A stretch of DNA of 64,000 nt from Edaphochlamys debaryana (GCA_016858145.1 JAEHOE010000149.1:186001-250000); one strand, 5' to 3'; shown: positions 49,901 through 60,511, numbered from the stretch's first letter. Notes: generated from the letters alone by a model not told the origin. Numbers and translations: made by a program.

Positions 49901-51493
49901 GACCACACACCCACAGGCGCTGGCAGCACCTCTCCCTAGCCGCCTTGCGCGACTTCGCGGAAGCCCGACGCGGCCGCGCCCGCCTGCTAGCCACCGCCCT
50001 CCTCCACCACGAGCGCCGCCTCATGGCCGCCGCCTTGCGCCGCCTGGCCTCCGCTGCGGCCGAGGCCTGGGCGGCCGCGGCAGGGCACCACAGCGCACGG
50101 CTGCTGCGGCGGTGTGTGGAGGGGTGGCGGGGGCTGGTGGCGGAGCCCATGGCGCGGCGGGCGGCGCTGCTGGCGACGCTGGCGGAGGTGGACCGGTGCG
50201 GCCTCGTGCGGCCGGAGCAGCGGCACGCGCACGGGGAGGCGTACGTGCGGGCGCAGGAGCAGGGGCAGGAGCTTGGGGCGGAGGGGAAGGGGAAGCCGAG
50301 GGAGGAGGGGCAAGAGGAGGAGGGGGCGCGGGTGGTGTTGCTGCCGGAGCAGGAGCAGCTGTGGCGGCACCGGCGCCTGGGCGAGGCGTGGGCGGAGCCT
50401 GCGCCTCCGCCGCCCACACACCAGCAGCCGCCCGCGCCGGCTCCCACCTTGGGAGCAGCCGTGACGGGGGTCGTGGCGCCTGCGTCGCCGCCCGGCCCGG
50501 GCCCGGCCCGGCGGCGACGGGCACAGGTGGCTGCGACACGGGCACCTGCCGTGGCAGCAATACCACAGCCCGCCCACAAGCCCCCCGCCCGGGCCCTCAC
50601 CCTCGCCAAGAAGGCGGGTCCTGCCGCCAAAGGAGTCCATCAGCAGCCCACGGCCGCACGGGCCCTGCGCCCTCGGCAGCCGCAGTCACCGCCGCCGGCG
50701 CAGCTGGTCCGTGCGCGGGCGCCCCTCCAGCCCTCGGCAGGGCACCTCCAGCCCTCTACTGGGCAGACCCCAGCCACCGACCTGCCCACGCCGCCCTCCT
50801 GGGCCACCCCGCCCGCCCAGTTCTTCTGCTACCCAGCCGCCGGCGCCGAGCCCGCCGGCTCGGTTGTGGGTGCGGCTGGCGGCCGTCTGGTCACCGGCCG
50901 CGGTGGCGGTGGAGTGGCAGAGGTGCTTGTGCTGAACGCGGGAGGCGGAGCAGGGGATCCGGGCGGTGCTGTGGGCGGTAGGGAGCTGGCGGAGGCTGGT
51001 GGGAGCGAGGGCGCCGCCAGCTCTTCGTCCACGCCCCTGCTGGACCCCCTGGGTAAGGAGCGGTCGGGGGGTTCCGCCTGCGCGGCGCCTACGGGGAAGG
51101 CAAGGAGTAGCAAAGCACCATGGTAGTCCCCTCCTTCCCGTGCTTGCGAGCTGTACTCGATGTCTGCGCCCTCCTCCCGTCCCCTCCGCAGAGCTGCTCC
51201 GCGGCTTCGGTTCCCCGCCCTCCTCCACCGGCGGCGGCAGCGGCACGCCGGTCTGGCCCCAGGGAGGAGGCAGCGGCGGCAGCGGTAGAGCCGCTGGCGG
51301 CGGTGCTGGCGGAGGCGGCGGCGGCCTGGGGCCCCTGGCGGCAATGGACCGTGCCACTCGGGAGCTGTGCGTGCGTTACGCGCAGCGGCAGCTGGCGGAC
51401 GAGTGGCGGCGGCGGCAGCTGCTGCGGGGGGCGCTGCGGGCGCTGGGGGCGGCGGCGGAGCGGGGGCGGCCGGGCGTAAGGAGGAAGCCTTGA
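37906..51493 (+). CDS. Giant Sfi1-like / coiled-coil protein (~3,200 residues)
   Basis: Exons: 37906-37980, 38082-39983, 40104-40354, 40464-40948, 41107-41641, 41780-41918, 42136-42348, 42480-42782, 42888-42929, (43296-43316 optional), 43419-43655, 43854-44051, 44218-44400, 44581-47043, 47349-47645, 48071-48195, 48524-48652, 48896-49052, 49201-49433, 49538-49741, 49917-51052, 51192-51493. Without the optional exon the sum is 9,609 nt, 3,202 residues, in frame. Residues ~1-660 are Pro/Gln/Ala-rich. Exons 3-4 and 15-21 carry repeated helices with a conserved Trp, such as LLHRWRAVA, LTAALAHWRYL, RCLGHWRRV and LLQHWRRLA, the pattern of Sfi1-type centrin-binding repeats. Between them lie Ala-rich coiled coils and a disordered Ser/Gly exon (residues ~1522-2342). 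A basal-body or centrin-fibre role is inferred. The first intron's donor is tentative. Confidence 0.68.
43296..43316 (+). other. Candidate 21-nt microexon of the Sfi1-like gene
   Basis: A CGCAG acceptor, 21 coding nucleotides (VQDMLSA) and a GTGTGT donor. It is a near copy of the start of the exon at 43419 (VQDLLSAVEV), 123 bp upstream. It is phase 0 and divisible by three, so inclusion or skipping would both keep the frame and would repeat a heptad-length coiled-coil step. Confidence 0.45.
47618..47930 (+). repeat. Tandem copies of an exon end plus donor, Sfi1-like gene
   Basis: The coding end of the exon at 47349-47645 (peptide around WASWGHWMLVQ, donor CAG|GTAGGG) recurs in the following intron with CAGGT at 47798 and 47924. 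Each copy keeps a usable donor. The real exon is taken to end at 47645 because that matches the phase of the next exon. Confidence 0.7.
48799..48930 (+). repeat. Duplicated acceptor and exon start, Sfi1-like gene
   Basis: CTGCAG|CCTGGGTGCCGAGTTCC at 48801 duplicates the true exon start at 48896 (CTGCAG|CCTGGGCGCTGAGTTCC), 95 bp downstream. The upstream copy diverges after about nine codons. Confidence 0.75.
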
Positions 51494-52453
51494 GCGGTCG
51501 AGGGGTGCATGGCGTGGGGCATAGGAGTGGTCTTGCGCTTGTTTGGTTGGGGGGAGGCGGAGGCTGCAGCAGGAAGGGCCCTTAGGGAGGCAGGGGCGAT
51601 GCATGGGACATAGTCCATGATGTGGGTCCATGATGTGGGGCGGAAGTACGTCGGGGGTTGGCTTGGGCTATGGTCAGCTGGGGAGCCCCTTCCACTGGGG
51701 GCGGGGCGGGCTGGGGGAAGGCTGTCTGCATCATACTGTGTCGAGTGTGTTTGGGTGGAGGCTGCGGCAGGCCCAGCGGAGACGGCCCTTGCCGGCAGGG
51801 GTGCCTGGGGCGGCGGTTGGCCTTCGAGGCATCGTCTTAGGCCAAAACAGTGCAACAAGCAGGCCGAAGTCCGCAAGCGCCACACTCGTTGCAAACAACA
51901 CTCCTACTAATACTAAGGGTGCGGCCTCCTGGCTTTGCCGGGCGACCCTCCGCCGAGCGAAGCGCAAGCGACAAGTGCTTCTGGGCGCTGGTGAGCAGCT
52001 TTAGCACGTGGCGGCGGCGGCTCGCGCCCGTGCGGCGCTGGTCACGAGCAGCTAGCGGCTCTCCTTAGCCTGGGTCCGCCGGCGGCCGGCCGGAAGGTCG
52101 CCGCCCCCCCACAGCCAAGGTAATGCATCCCTTACTTGCTTGGCTGAAGCTGTGATGCTAAGGGCATAGTTCCTTACCGCGGTTGGGGATCCAGTGCAAC
52201 GACGCCGCTGCCCCTGCCCCCCACCCCCAGGGACTTCCACCGTCGTTGCGCTGCACACGGCACCGCCCGCTGGGTCAGAGCGCTCTGAGCAGACGCGCTC
52301 TGAGGTGGCAATAATGTAGGGGACTGTAGTTAGGAGTGCCAAGTCTATGTCTAGTGCCTGATCACTAGGGGTCGAGGCACACCCCACGTACCAAGCACGC
52401 TCTGAGGGCTCCTCCTCAGCCCACTGCCGGTAGTTGCTTTAATCGGGGGGCCG
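51494..52453. other. 3' flank of the Sfi1-like gene
   Basis: 51494 to about 51640 is the presumed 3' UTR and is itself copied at about 60512-60700. The rest of the interval, to the start of the Gly-rich reading frame, shows nothing recognisable. Confidence 0.5.
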
Positions 52454-52993
52454 ATGCACATGATGAGGTTCTGCGGCGCTGGCGGCGGCGGCAGAAGCGG
52501 CGGCCCCGGCCCGGGCCCTGCTGGCAGCGGTGGCCCTGCTGGCGGCGGCGGCCTTGGCGGTGGCGGCGGCCCCGGCGGTAGCGCCTCTGGCGGCGGCGGC
52601 CCCGGCCGTGGCGGCGGCACGGGTGGCATCGACGTCGACGCCCTGGCGGGCCTGCTCATGGGGGCCTCGCCGGAGGACTTCGAGCACGCTTTTCCATTCC
52701 GCACCGCGCCGCACCTCATCCCTACCTCCCAGACCGCCGTGGAGCTGGCCTGGCAGGAGCGCCACACCGCCCTGTGCGCCGCGCGCCTGCTGCGGCGCTG
52801 GCGGCGGCTGACTCATGAAGCGTGCGAGCAGCCCCGCAGCCGCTGCAGCCTGCGCCGCCGCCTGCGGCAGCGCGGCTTCGCGGGCGGCGAGGCGGACGTG
52901 AGATGCACAGGGCCGTGTGTACACTGCTCCGAGAGGGGGAGAAGAGGGAAGGGTCGATGCCGCCAGCCGGGTACCACTCCCGGCCCGGGCTGA
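52454..52993 (+). pseudogene. Gly-rich reading frame fused to a copied Sfi1-like exon
   Basis: From ATG 52454 the frame encodes ~58 residues of Gly/Pro repeats, then a segment around GLLMGASPEDFEHAF, then about 57 residues nearly identical to the 5' part of the Sfi1-like exon at 49201 (WQERHTALCAARLL, RSRCSLRRRLRQ, GFAGGEADV). Similarity to that exon ends at about 52900, at a GTGAGA donor-like site. The remainder of the frame is unrelated. I read it as a chimeric fragment left by segmental duplication. It could be expressed as a small new gene, but no downstream exon was found. Confidence 0.45.
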
Positions 52994-54174
52994 GTGCCCG
53001 GACAGGCCTTCTTCAGCCGGCTGGGGCACGCCTAGGACGTACTCGTCCAAAGGACGTACTCGTCGCGCAATGAAAAGCAGTTAGGGGTAGCCGCGAGCGC
53101 ATCCTTGGACGAGGGTGTCCTAGCTGCCGCACCGCGCCTGCCGCGGGAGGGGTGTGTTTGGCACGGTCCCCGACGGACGGGGTCGGTCGACCCCGACCGC
53201 CGAGCTGATGCTCGCCGTTTTATACTTCACCTACTAAACACACAAGGCAATGTTTGAGCTGATTTTGGTGCGGGAAGATGGTCTCGGCTCGACAAACAAG
53301 GTAATCGCCATCAGTTGACCGCCTGGGCCTTGCGGCGACCTAGAGCCTCCAACCGCGTTCATACACTTTCTAACTGGAAGCTGCAGCTATATCGAGGTCA
53401 CTTGGGGCCTGGGGCGGAGGTCGGCAGGTCGGCATGTCTCGCGACAATTTGTGCTCGTCGGTCACCAGAGTGCGGCCCGGCCCCATCCAGGGATTCTTAT
53501 ATCAGACATAGACCACATAAAAGTCAAATCCGGAAAAGGATGCCTTAGAGCGCGAACGGTGTCTGTCAAACCAGTTCACTTGGTTGTAGTGCGGGATAGT
53601 GCAGCGAACAAGAGGATAGGTCCGGGCCAGGTTGCCGGATGCTGATCCCCTGGACGTCGCACAACAAGTGCCCCCTCCCCTGAGGGCGAACGTCCCCGAT
53701 CGCACCACCAGATTGGGTGGACCGTTGTGTGATCCGCGGGTCACTGCGACCCCAGTTGTGCGACCGTGGATATAAACACACCACCGCGAACCATCGCAAC
53801 CGCTGGGAATCGAACAGATGACCCCACGCCAGAATCACCGCTACCACCTTGTAGTGCGGGATCGTGCAGCGAACAAGAGGATAGGTCCGGGCCAGGTTGC
53901 CGGATGCCGATCCTGGACGTCGCACAACATTGCTCTGCAGGAGAGTGTGGTCTTGCTGAAAGTCTTGCGCGCGCCTGCAAATCTTGGGAGCCGCGAGAGG
54001 TAGATGCGCCCTGTTTGGTGAGCTTCCCGCTATCGATTCGTCCGCGAGCAGAGGGTTGCAAAGGTCGTCGGTGCCGCAGCGCGATCCGGCAGGCTCTGTT
54101 GTTGCAGTGACCATATGCGTCGACCTTGCTCTGCAGACGTGCGCTGCGGTCCCTGGTGGGCCCGGCACGCTGCA
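52994..54174. other. Intergenic region with a direct repeat
   Basis: No gene recognised. It contains a doubled GGACGTACTCGTC motif near 53035-53065 and an ~85-bp direct repeat at 53584 and 53849. The composition is less GC-rich than its neighbours. The end of the interval is the 5' flank of the nuclease-kinase gene. Confidence 0.5.
53584..53932. repeat. Pair of ~83-bp direct repeats, spacing 265 bp
   Basis: TTGTAGTGCGGGAT(A/C)GTGCAGC through GTCGCACAACA begins at 53584 and again at 53849, with only a few substitutions and a small indel. The 180 bp between copies are unrelated. This could be a transposon footprint or long-terminal-type flank. Confidence 0.75.
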
Positions 54175-57100
54175 ATGGCGGAGCTATCTGAACGGGTGAA
54201 GCAGCTCGAGGACCAGATTAAGGACATCGTCAACGAGCTGACGCGACCAGGCCTGTCAGAGGCGGATAGGATTTACTGGCAGAAGCAGCATCTCTCGGTT
54301 CAAGACGAGAAGGCCTCGCTGGTGAAGCAGCAGGAGCAGCAGCGCGAGCGCGAGCTCCTGCTGCTGCGGCAGAGTGAGTCGCAGGCGTGTATGGGGTGTG
54401 TGTGGAGGCGTGTCTGGGGACGAGCTGGGGGGGGGGGCACTCAGCTGAGACAAGCAGCTTTGGTTGCCTTCACACTGCTGTGTTGCAGGCGTCGTGCAGC
54501 AACTCAGCGCAGAGGCACGCGCTGGCGGTAAGCGTTTTGTTTGTGGCCTATTCCTCCTCCGTTCACTGACTGATCAGCTGCCGCGCTCCCATGCGCAGTG
54601 TCCTCGGCCCTCACAACGGTCAACGTTCCGTACACGCCGTCCATATTTGCATCCATGAAAGACTGGCACCGGCACGCGTACAACCCCATCGCTGCCAGCT
54701 TGGAGAATGCTGCTTACTTTGGGTTCCGTCCGCAGGCCAGTAGCCCTTGGCATGCTTGACTGGCTTGCTGGGGATTGCGCTTGCTGAGTGCTGACCAAAA
54801 CCGGCCAGTTAGGGGGCCCCTGACCAGGTGCTGAGTGCATAAACACCCACAGCCCTTGCCCATACCCCCGCGTACCCTTCTTGCCTCACCCTGAACGTCA
54901 CTCAGTCCCGTTCACGCGTCACCTCCCACGCCCCACCAACCCACAGGCCAGTCTCCCCGCCAACATTCCGCCAGAGCTTGTGTCGCCCGTGTTCGGCCGG
55001 ATGGTGCAAGCCGCAGCAGGACCCGCGGAGCCTCCGCCCAACCTCGGCTCACAGTTCAACCTGCTGAGCGCCGTGCACGAGCTGCTCGTCCTGGGCAGCT
55101 ATCTGTACGGCAGCGAGGAGGAGCTGCGGCGCCGGCGTTGAGCTGCACAGCGTGCCACGTGCTGCACGGTTCAGCACGTGGCACGCTGTGCAGCTCAACG
55201 CCGGCGACATCCAGCCAACCCGTTCGTCAACCAGGTCATCAACGCGCTCCATCAATGACGGCATGAGCACCGCCCGTTGCAACGACAAGGTGTTTGCGCT
55301 TTCCCTGCTGGAGTGCAAGAGCGACGTGGGCTCTGGACACGCACTGGCTCAGGCCTTGAGGTGGGCGCTTGACTCTCACTACCGTGTAGGCGGGTGGGGC
55401 ACTGCTGCCGTGCCTTGGCTCATGTCCCTAGCTCCCGCCTCACAACGCCAGGTACTACCAGCAGCACTACGAGGACGGCAAGCTCTGGCGGTCTCACACG
55501 GCCTACGGGTGGGTGCAAGCCAGGTGCATACTGCCAGGCGCTGGTGGGGCGCTGGTGGGGCGAGCGTTCCCAACTCAGGGGTGCGGCCCACGTTGCATCC
55601 TCAACAGGTGCGATCCGCTCCCGGCGATCATCCTGCTGCTCGAGGGCCCGCTGCTCTCGTTCCACGCGGTGTGGACCATCTACGGGAACCGCATCGGCTA
55701 CGCGCCGCTGACGCCGGTGAGGCCTCTGGTCAACGCTTGCCGGGGCGCGTAGCAGGGGACCGTCGTTCTTGCGCGCACGTTGTTGGTGCTCGGCGCCGCC
55801 TGAGGCTGCTGCCCTGCACCCCCGCCACCGCCCCCACGCGCAGGGCTACTACCTGGCCAACGAGGGCCGTGACACGGGCACCGTCTGGCGCCTGATGTCC
55901 GTCCTGCCGGCCTACAAGCAAGCTGCGGAGGTGCGGTGCCAAGGCTCTGCGGCGCAGGCAGCCTCTGTGCACGCGTGGGGCACCCGGGCAGTGCCACCCT
56001 CAAGGGGCGCACCTGCTCTTTCAACCGGCAGGGGTTCAGTAGGCTTGCGGCCGACTCTGGCCCCGGTGCCACCGCCCTGTGCAGGAGCTGCGCAGCACCT
56101 ACCTCGCCCGCGCCGGGGCCCCGCCTGGTGCGCTGGAGCGCGCTGCGCGCCTGCGCGCTGCCGCGCAGGTGACCGTGGGCCCTGACGGTGTGGAGCGAGG
56201 GCTGCCCTGCACGCTGCCGTACAGCCTGCTGGACGAGTCTCTGCAGCTGGAGGCCATCACCTTCCTGGGTCCGACCCTGCTCTACAAGGCCCAGCAGCGC
56301 CTCGAGGGCGGCGGGGAGCGGCGCGTGCTGATCAAGTTCGTGGAGGGGCGGTACGGAGCTCAGGTGCGTGCCGTTTTTCCACGAGGGCTCAGCTCAGCGT
56401 GTTGGGCTTACTCGGCGTTAGGCGCCAGGCGCAGGAAGGCCCCGCGTGTGGGCGCCCCGGTAGCGCGAGGGTTGCGGCGGCCTGAGGCAGCCAGCGCCCG
56501 CTCCGCCTGCAGGTGCACAGGGCATGGCACGGTGCGGGTGTTGCGCCCGAGCTGCTCGAAGCACGCCGGCTGCCGCACAGCTCGTACACCATGGTGGTCA
56601 TGGAGCTGCTGGGCGAGGAGGAGGGCTGGATGTCGCCGAGCAGCGTGCCGCCCACCGGCCGCGAGGGACTCGTGGAGGCGGTGCGCAACGCGCTGCAGAC
56701 GGCGCACGCGACTCCGCTGCTGGAGGGGCAGGGGAAGGGGGTGCACGGGGACATGCGGCGCCCCAACATCATGGTCAAGACGCCGGGCCCCGGCGGCCGC
56801 TGGCTCGTGCGGTTCATCGACTTCGACTGGTGTGGACTCGGGTGCTGAAACGCTGTTGACGCGCCGCTGCCCCAGGCCGGTGTCGCTGGGCCGCATAGCA
56901 GCCGATTTTGGCTGGTCGGGACCCGGCCTCCGCCCACTTTGCGTGGGCGGAACGTGCAGCATACCAGGTGCCGGCGCCTGGCGCCTGGGGTGCCTGGGGT
57001 GCCGCGCAGCCGTCGCTGACCCTGTGCCGTCGGTTCAGCACGTGGCACGCTGTGCAGCTCAACGCCGGCGACATCCAGCCAACCCGTTCGTCAACCAGGT

Positions 57101-59086
57101 CATCAACGCGCTCCATCAATGACGGCATGAGCACCGCCCATTGCAACGACAAGGTGTTTGTGCTTTCCCTGCTGGAGTGCAAGAGCGACGTGGGCTCTGG
57201 ACACGCACTGGCTCAGGCCTTGAGGTGGGCGCTTGACTCTCACTACCGTGTAGGCGGGTGGGGCACTGCTGCCGTGCCTTGGCTCATGTCCCTAGCTCCC
57301 GCCTCACAACGCCAGGTACTACCAGCAGCACTACGAGGACGGCAAGCTCTGGCGGTCTCACACGGCCTACGGGTGGGTGCAAGCCAGGTGCATACTGCCA
57401 GGCGCTGGTGGGGCGCTGGTGGGGCGAGCGTTCCCAACTCAGGGGTGCGGCCCACGTTGCATCCTCAACAGGTGCGATCCGCTCCCGGCGATCATCCTGC
57501 TGCTCGAGGGCCCGCTGCTCTCGTTCCACGCGGTGTGGACCATCTACGGGAACCGCATCGGCTACGCGCCGCTGACGCCGGTGAGGCCTCTGGTCAACGC
57601 TTGCCGGGGCGCGTAGCAGGGGACCGTCGTTCTTGCGCGCACATTGTTGGTGCTCGGCGCCGCCTGAGGCTGCTGCCCTGCACCCCCGCCACCGCCCCCA
57701 CGCGCAGGGCTACTACCTGGCCAACGAGGGCCGTGACACGGGCACCGTCTGGCGCCTGATGTCCGTCCTGCCGGCCTACAAGCAAGCTGCGGAGGTGCGG
57801 TGCCAAGGCTCTGCGGCGCAGGCAGCCTCTGTGCACGCGTGGGGCACCCGGGCAGTGCCACCCTCAAGGGGCGCACCTGCTCTTTCAACCGGCAGGGGTT
57901 CAGTAGGCTTGCGGCCGACTCTGGCCCCGGTGCCACCGCCCTGTGCAGGAGCTGCGCAGCACCTACCTCGCCCGCGCCGGGGCCCCGCCTGGTGCGCTGG
58001 AGCGCGCTGCGCGCCTGCGCGCTGCCGCGCAGGTGACCGTGGGCCCTGACGGTGTGGAGCGAGGGCTGCCCTGCACGCTGCCGTACAGCCTGCTGGACGA
58101 GTCTCTGCAGCTGGAGGCCATCACCTTCCTGGGTCCGACCCTGCTCTACAAGGCCCAGCAGCGCCTCGAGGGCGGCGGGGAGCGGCGCGTGCTGATCAAG
58201 TTCGTGGAGGGGCGGTACGGAGCTCAGGTGCGTGCCGTTTTTCCACGAGGGCTCAGCTCAGCGTGTTGGGCTTACTCGGCGTTAGGCGCCAGGCGCAGGA
58301 AGGCCCCGCGTGTGGGCGCCCCGGTAGCGCGAGGGTTGCGGCGGCCTGAGGCAGCCAGCGCCCGCTCCGCCTGCAGGTGCACAGGGCATGGCACGGTGCG
58401 GGTGTTGCGCCCGAGCTGCTCGAAGCACGCCGGCTGCCGCACAGCTCGTACACCATGGTGGTCATGGAGCTGCTGGGCGAGGAGGAGGGCTGGATGTCGC
58501 CGAGCAGCGTGCCGCCCACCGGCCGCGAGGGACTCGTGGAGGCGGTGCGCAACGCGCTGCAGACGGCGCACGCGACTCCGCTGCTGGAGGGGCAGGGGAA
58601 GGGGGTGCACGGGGACATGCGGCGCCCCAACATCATGGTCAAGACGCCGGGCCCCGGCGGCCGCTGGCTCGTGCGGTTCATCGACTTCGACTGGTGTGGA
58701 CTCGGGTGCTGAAACGCTGTTGACGCGCCGCTGCCCCAGGCCGGTGTCGCTGGGCCGCATAGCAGCCGATTTTGGCTGGTCGGGACCCGGCCTCCGCCCA
58801 CTTTGCGTGGGCGGAACGTGCAGCATACCAGGTGCCGGCGCCTGGCGCCTGGGGTGCCTGGGGTGCCGCGCAGCCGTCGCTGACCCTGTGCCCCCCTTCC
58901 CGCATGCCCTCCTGTGTCCCCATGTCGCTGCCTGCACCGCTCAGGGCCGGGCCCGCGGATGTCGCCACCTACCCCCTCGTGGCGCTTTCCAGGAGCATTC
59001 CGTGGCCCGCGGGCGTGGAGCCGGGCGCGACCATGCTGCAGGAGCACGACACGCAGCTCCTGAAGCAGGAGCTGGCGCGGTTGTGA
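54175..59086 (+). CDS. Crinkler-type REase-kinase-like protein with duplicated nuclease-kinase block
   Basis: 5' exons 54175-54373, 54489-54527, 54599 to ~54738 and 54947 to ~55136 encode a coiled-coil start (ERVKQLEDQIKDIV) and a short linker domain. Then come, twice, the exons 55175-55360, 55452-55508, 55608-55716, 55844-55930, 56085-56363 and 56513-56841 (second set shifted by 1,864). The first has NDG and, ~20 residues on, ECKSDVG, the D...ExK pattern of PD-(D/E)XK nucleases. The last has HGDMRRPNIMV and FIDFDW, the catalytic and metal-binding loops of an atypical kinase. The tail exon 58945-59086 occurs once, after copy 2. This nuclease plus kinase order is that of CRN-type proteins found in fungi, oomycetes and algae; its role in algae is unknown. 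The link between the 5' exons and copy 1 is broken by a palindrome and an in-frame stop at 55139, so the intact product, if any, is uncertain. Confidence 0.62.
55130..55206. repeat. Perfect palindrome, 35-bp arms, 7-nt loop
   Basis: 55130-55164 is the exact reverse complement of 55172-55206, with loop CACGGTT. The right arm is the start of the nuclease-like exon (also present, without the left arm, at 57036-57070). The left arm is therefore an inverted copy of it, and it supplies the TGA that closes the upstream frame at 55139-55141. It marks the left edge of the 1,864-bp tandem duplication. Confidence 0.93.
55167..58892 (+). repeat. 1,864-bp tandem duplication, two copies
   Basis: 55167-57030 and 57031-58892 are almost identical (isolated substitutions, for example GCCCGT/GCCCAT near 55277/57141). 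The right edge of each copy is CTGACCCTGTGCC, followed by CGGTTCAG in copy 1 and by the unique tail in copy 2. Each copy contains six coding exons with the same splice sites. Confidence 0.95.
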
Positions 59087-59530
59087 GAGCGGTGAGCGCC
59101 GGGGCGAGGCGCGGTGCGGCGCGGTGCGGTGGGAAGCAGCGTCGGCAGGCCAGGGGCCGTGCGGTGTTTGGTGGGCGTGCAACTCTTGCCTGGGCGCCAC
59201 CAGTAACGAGGCCCTTGACAAGGGCCCCACTCACCATTCGCCCCGCGCCCATCCCGGCTACGCAGGCTTCATGCACCGCGAGGTGCCCAGGCCGGGTGTG
59301 GCCCGCCTGCCTGCGGAGGGGCGCTGGCTGCCGATCGACCTGGAGCCCGTGGGCAGGGCGGGCTGCGACTGCAGCCAGCCGCCCTGCCGCCTCCGCTACT
59401 GGAGCGAGCGCGCCCTGGACAGCGGCCGCTTCTACACGGCCGCCTCGGCCCTGCGCGTGGTGGCGGAGCAGCCCTTGGGCGGGGGCAGCCCGCTGGGCCC
59501 GCGGGGCCTCGCGCTGCGGCAGCAGCTCAT
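59087..59530 (+). pseudogene. Second kinase-like remnant
   Basis: After a CGCAG acceptor near 59265 the frame reads GFMHREVPRPG, then GRWLPIDLEPVGRAG, then CDCSQPPCRLRYWSERALDS. The HRE...IDLE spacing resembles the HRD and DFG loops of protein kinases, but the Asp of HRD is Glu and the metal-binding triplet is unusual. It runs without a stop into the GGAGGCCAGCAGC minisatellite. No 5' exon is evident. I take it for a degenerate relative of the upstream kinase-like block. Confidence 0.4.
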
Positions 59531-59669
59531 GGAGGCCAGCAGCGGAGGCCAGCAGCGGAGGCCAGCAGCGGAGGCCAGCAGCGGAGGCCAGCAGCGGAGG
59601 CCAACAGCGGAGGCCAGCAGCGGAGGCCAGCAGCGGAGGCCAGCAGCGGAGGCCAGCAGCGGAGGCCAG
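59531..59669 (+). repeat. 13-bp minisatellite (coding period 39 bp)
   Basis: About 10-11 copies of GGAGGCCAGCAGC. Because 13 is not a multiple of three, the open frame cycles through all phases and encodes a 13-residue repeat (EASSGGQQRRPAA). It joins the kinase-like remnant to a copied piece of the Sfi1-like gene. Confidence 0.9.
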
Positions 59670-59734
59670 CGAGCACGAGTACTCGTGGTCCTCCGAGCTT
59701 GCCCCGGGAGCAGCGGTAGGCCGCCGTGGGTCCG

Positions 59735-60511
59735 GATCCGGATCCAGATCTCGCTCAGGATCCCATGCCAGCGCCACCGCCCCTGCCCTAGCCTCCCCGG
59801 GGCAGGACCGCTCCAGGACTGGCATCGGCAGTGGCGCCTCCGCCGGCCCCCTCAGCAAGAGCACGTCCGCCGGATCGGGGTGGCGGCAGCACAGGAGGAG
59901 GACGGGGTGGTGGGGGGATGGCTGGCAGCGAGGGGATGACGGAGGCTGGTGGGAGCGAGGGCGCCGCCAGCTCCTCGTCCACGCCCCTGCTGGACCCCCT
60001 TGGGTAAGAGATGCCGAATGCCGGGTTGGTGGGGGCTGCAGCACAGCCGAGCACCAGGGCTGCAGGAAGAAAGGGACCTGACCGGGGCCTCCTCCTCCTC
60101 CTCCTGAACTTTGCGCTCGTAACCCGCGTCTGTACCCACCGTCCCTCCCGCAGAGCTGCTCTGCGGCTTTACGCCAACGCCCTCCTCCAGCGGCGGCACG
60201 CCGGTCTGGCCCCAGGAGGCAGCGGCCGACACCGCTGGCGTACTCCAGGGCATCTACGGTGGCGGCAGTGCTGGTGGCGGCGGTGCTAGCTGCGGCGGCG
60301 GCAGAGCTGGCGGCGGCGGTGGCAGGGGTGGCGGCGGCGGCCTGGGGGCCCTGGCGGCAATGGACCGTGCCACTCGGGAGCTGTGCGTGCGTTACGCGCA
60401 GCGGCAGCTGGCGGACGAGTGGCGGCGGCGGCAGCTGCTGCGGGGGGTGCTGCGGGCGCTGGGGGCGGCGGCGGAGCGGGGGGGGGGGCCCAGCGTGCGG
60501 TGGAAGCGTTG
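59735..60511 (+). pseudogene. Rearranged copies of Sfi1-like gene pieces
   Basis: Two separate parts are copied: about 59735-59877 from the disordered exon (46215-46378; GGATCCGGATC...CTCAGGATCCCATGCCAG) and about 59935-60511 from the 3' end (50985-51493). The second includes the donor after CTGGACCCCCTT, a shorter intron, the last exon with MDRATRELCVRYAQRQLADE, and a stop. Similarity continues through the 3' flank to about 60700. The intervening parts are missing, so this is a truncated, internally deleted copy. Confidence 0.8.

Noticed and set aside
53790..53870. tRNA-like box (minus-strand TTCGATTCCC)
   Set aside because: A B-box-like word is present but no T-stem, anticodon stem or acceptor stem can be paired around it.
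57943..60081. 712-codon plus-strand frame across the second duplication copy
   Set aside because: It reads straight through introns in part of its length. Exon phases, donors and acceptors repeated in both copies show that only pieces of it are coding.
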